Of a stretch of 32,793 nucleotides of DNA, positions 32,574 through 32,793 are shown piece by piece. The position numbers and the translations under genes are program-made. Below the pieces are notes generated by a model. It was not told where the DNA came from and searched no databases. It saw only the letters and a list, made by a program, of their open reading frames with translations. Position 1 is the stretch's first letter. Every line of letters begins with the position of its first letter. The stretch spans positions 1-32,793 of the forward strand of contig JADGBX010000015.1 in the NCBI GenBank assembly GCA_015231265.1. The letters run 5' to 3'. The DNA is from Magnetococcales bacterium. Lineage in GTDB: Bacteria > Pseudomonadota > Magnetococcia > Magnetococcales > JADGBX01.

Positions 32574-32793
32574 GCCTTTTTTAAGATAGTCTGCTCTTCT
32601 TTCAAGCGCGCAATATCTTTCCTTAACTGTTTGTTTTCTCGCTGCATATCAATACTACCAGATTTCTTTACGCCAAGCCGCTTCGCCTCGGCCTGGGATC
32701 TCCAGTTGTATAGATTTTTCGGGCTTACATCCAACTGCCTAGCGATCTCCGTAACCGGCTGGTCTGAGCTTTCAATCAACTCAACCGCCCGAT
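32543..32793 (-). CDS. IS3-family orfA (partial, start outside the window)
   Basis: At least 83 residues of a helix-turn-helix protein (AVELIESSDQPVTEIARQL, DVSPKNLYNWRSQ), followed by a leucine-zipper-like end (MQRENKQLRKDIARLKEEQ) and stop at 32543. This part is intact. It overlaps orfB by 31 nt, the arrangement used for programmed -1 frameshifting. Confidence 0.85.
   Translation of the reverse strand, partial: RAVELIESSDQPVTEIARQLDVSPKNLYNWRSQAEAKRLGVKKSGSIDMQRENKQLRKDIARLKEEQTILKKACAYFAKDVR
32576..32582 (-). other. Programmed -1 frameshift slip site (A AAA AAG)
   Basis: On the - strand the heptamer AAAAAAG is positioned in the orfA frame as A AAA AAG. A -1 slip there enters the orfB frame (GGC GTG TGC GTA). 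This is the usual IS3 fusion mechanism. Confidence 0.7.

Larger units (their letters stand above)
31640..32793 (-). mobile_element. IS3-family insertion sequence, incomplete at the window edge
   Basis: Two overlapping - strand frames give the IS3 orfA/orfB layout with an A6G slip site, and the second frame matches DDE transposases. The orfA start and right end lie beyond 32793. The left end lies between about 31640 and 31674; I could not fix the terminal repeat because the other copy is outside the window. The element is inactivated (see orfB). Confidence 0.8.

Overview
The window reads as chromosome of a motile, aquatic, Gram-negative proteobacterium. Support comes from a complete cbb3-type (high-affinity) cytochrome oxidase locus, an outer-membrane secretin with MSHA-pilus-type partners, lipoproteins, and c-di-GMP output proteins (HD-GYP, PilZ). 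I cannot fix the genus from sequence alone. A deep-branching group such as the magnetotactic cocci is possible, but that is inference.

Region 1 (about 176-11777, + strand) is the most unusual part. It opens with a two-domain protein: a decayed HsdR-N-type nuclease fold joined to a formylglycine-enzyme-like fold. Three tandem paralogues of the ExeA/MshM AAA+ ATPase family follow (1708-2601, 2965-5310, 5375-7255). They differ in architecture: one ends at its membrane segment, two add long linkers and C-terminal SPOR-like domains, and the last has Arg in place of the Walker A Lys. Next come an MshL-like lipoprotein secretin, an MshN-like membrane-anchored TPR protein, a 64-residue lipoprotein and a rho-independent terminator. 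No pilin, prepilin peptidase, motor ATPase or platform protein is present here. A 103-bp MITE-like palindrome lies between the first two ATPase genes.

Region 2 (12103-16784, + strand) holds a zinc-ribbon/transmembrane/coiled-coil/MORN protein, an HD-GYP response regulator, an unrecognised membrane-anchored protein and a small cupin. Region 3 (16819-20306) has a hybrid PAS histidine kinase on the - strand, a tRNA-Thr(CGU) with a clear promoter and terminator on the - strand, and a YbjN-like protein on the + strand.

Region 4 (29588 down to 20406, - strand) is one long cbb3 oxidase locus in the order ccoN, ccoO, ccoP, ccoI, ccoS, a DsbD/TauE-like membrane protein, ccoG, ccoH, ccoQ. It carries the catalytic subunits, the copper-loading P-type ATPase and the assembly factors. 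The small subunit gene ccoQ sits at the far end instead of between ccoO and ccoP. A terminator-like hairpin lies between ccoI and ccoS.

Region 5 (29589-32793) contains an AT-rich intergenic region, a PilZ-domain protein, a tRNA-Val(GAC) with promoter and terminator, remnants of unrecognised small ORFs, and the end of an inactivated IS3-family element that runs off the right edge.
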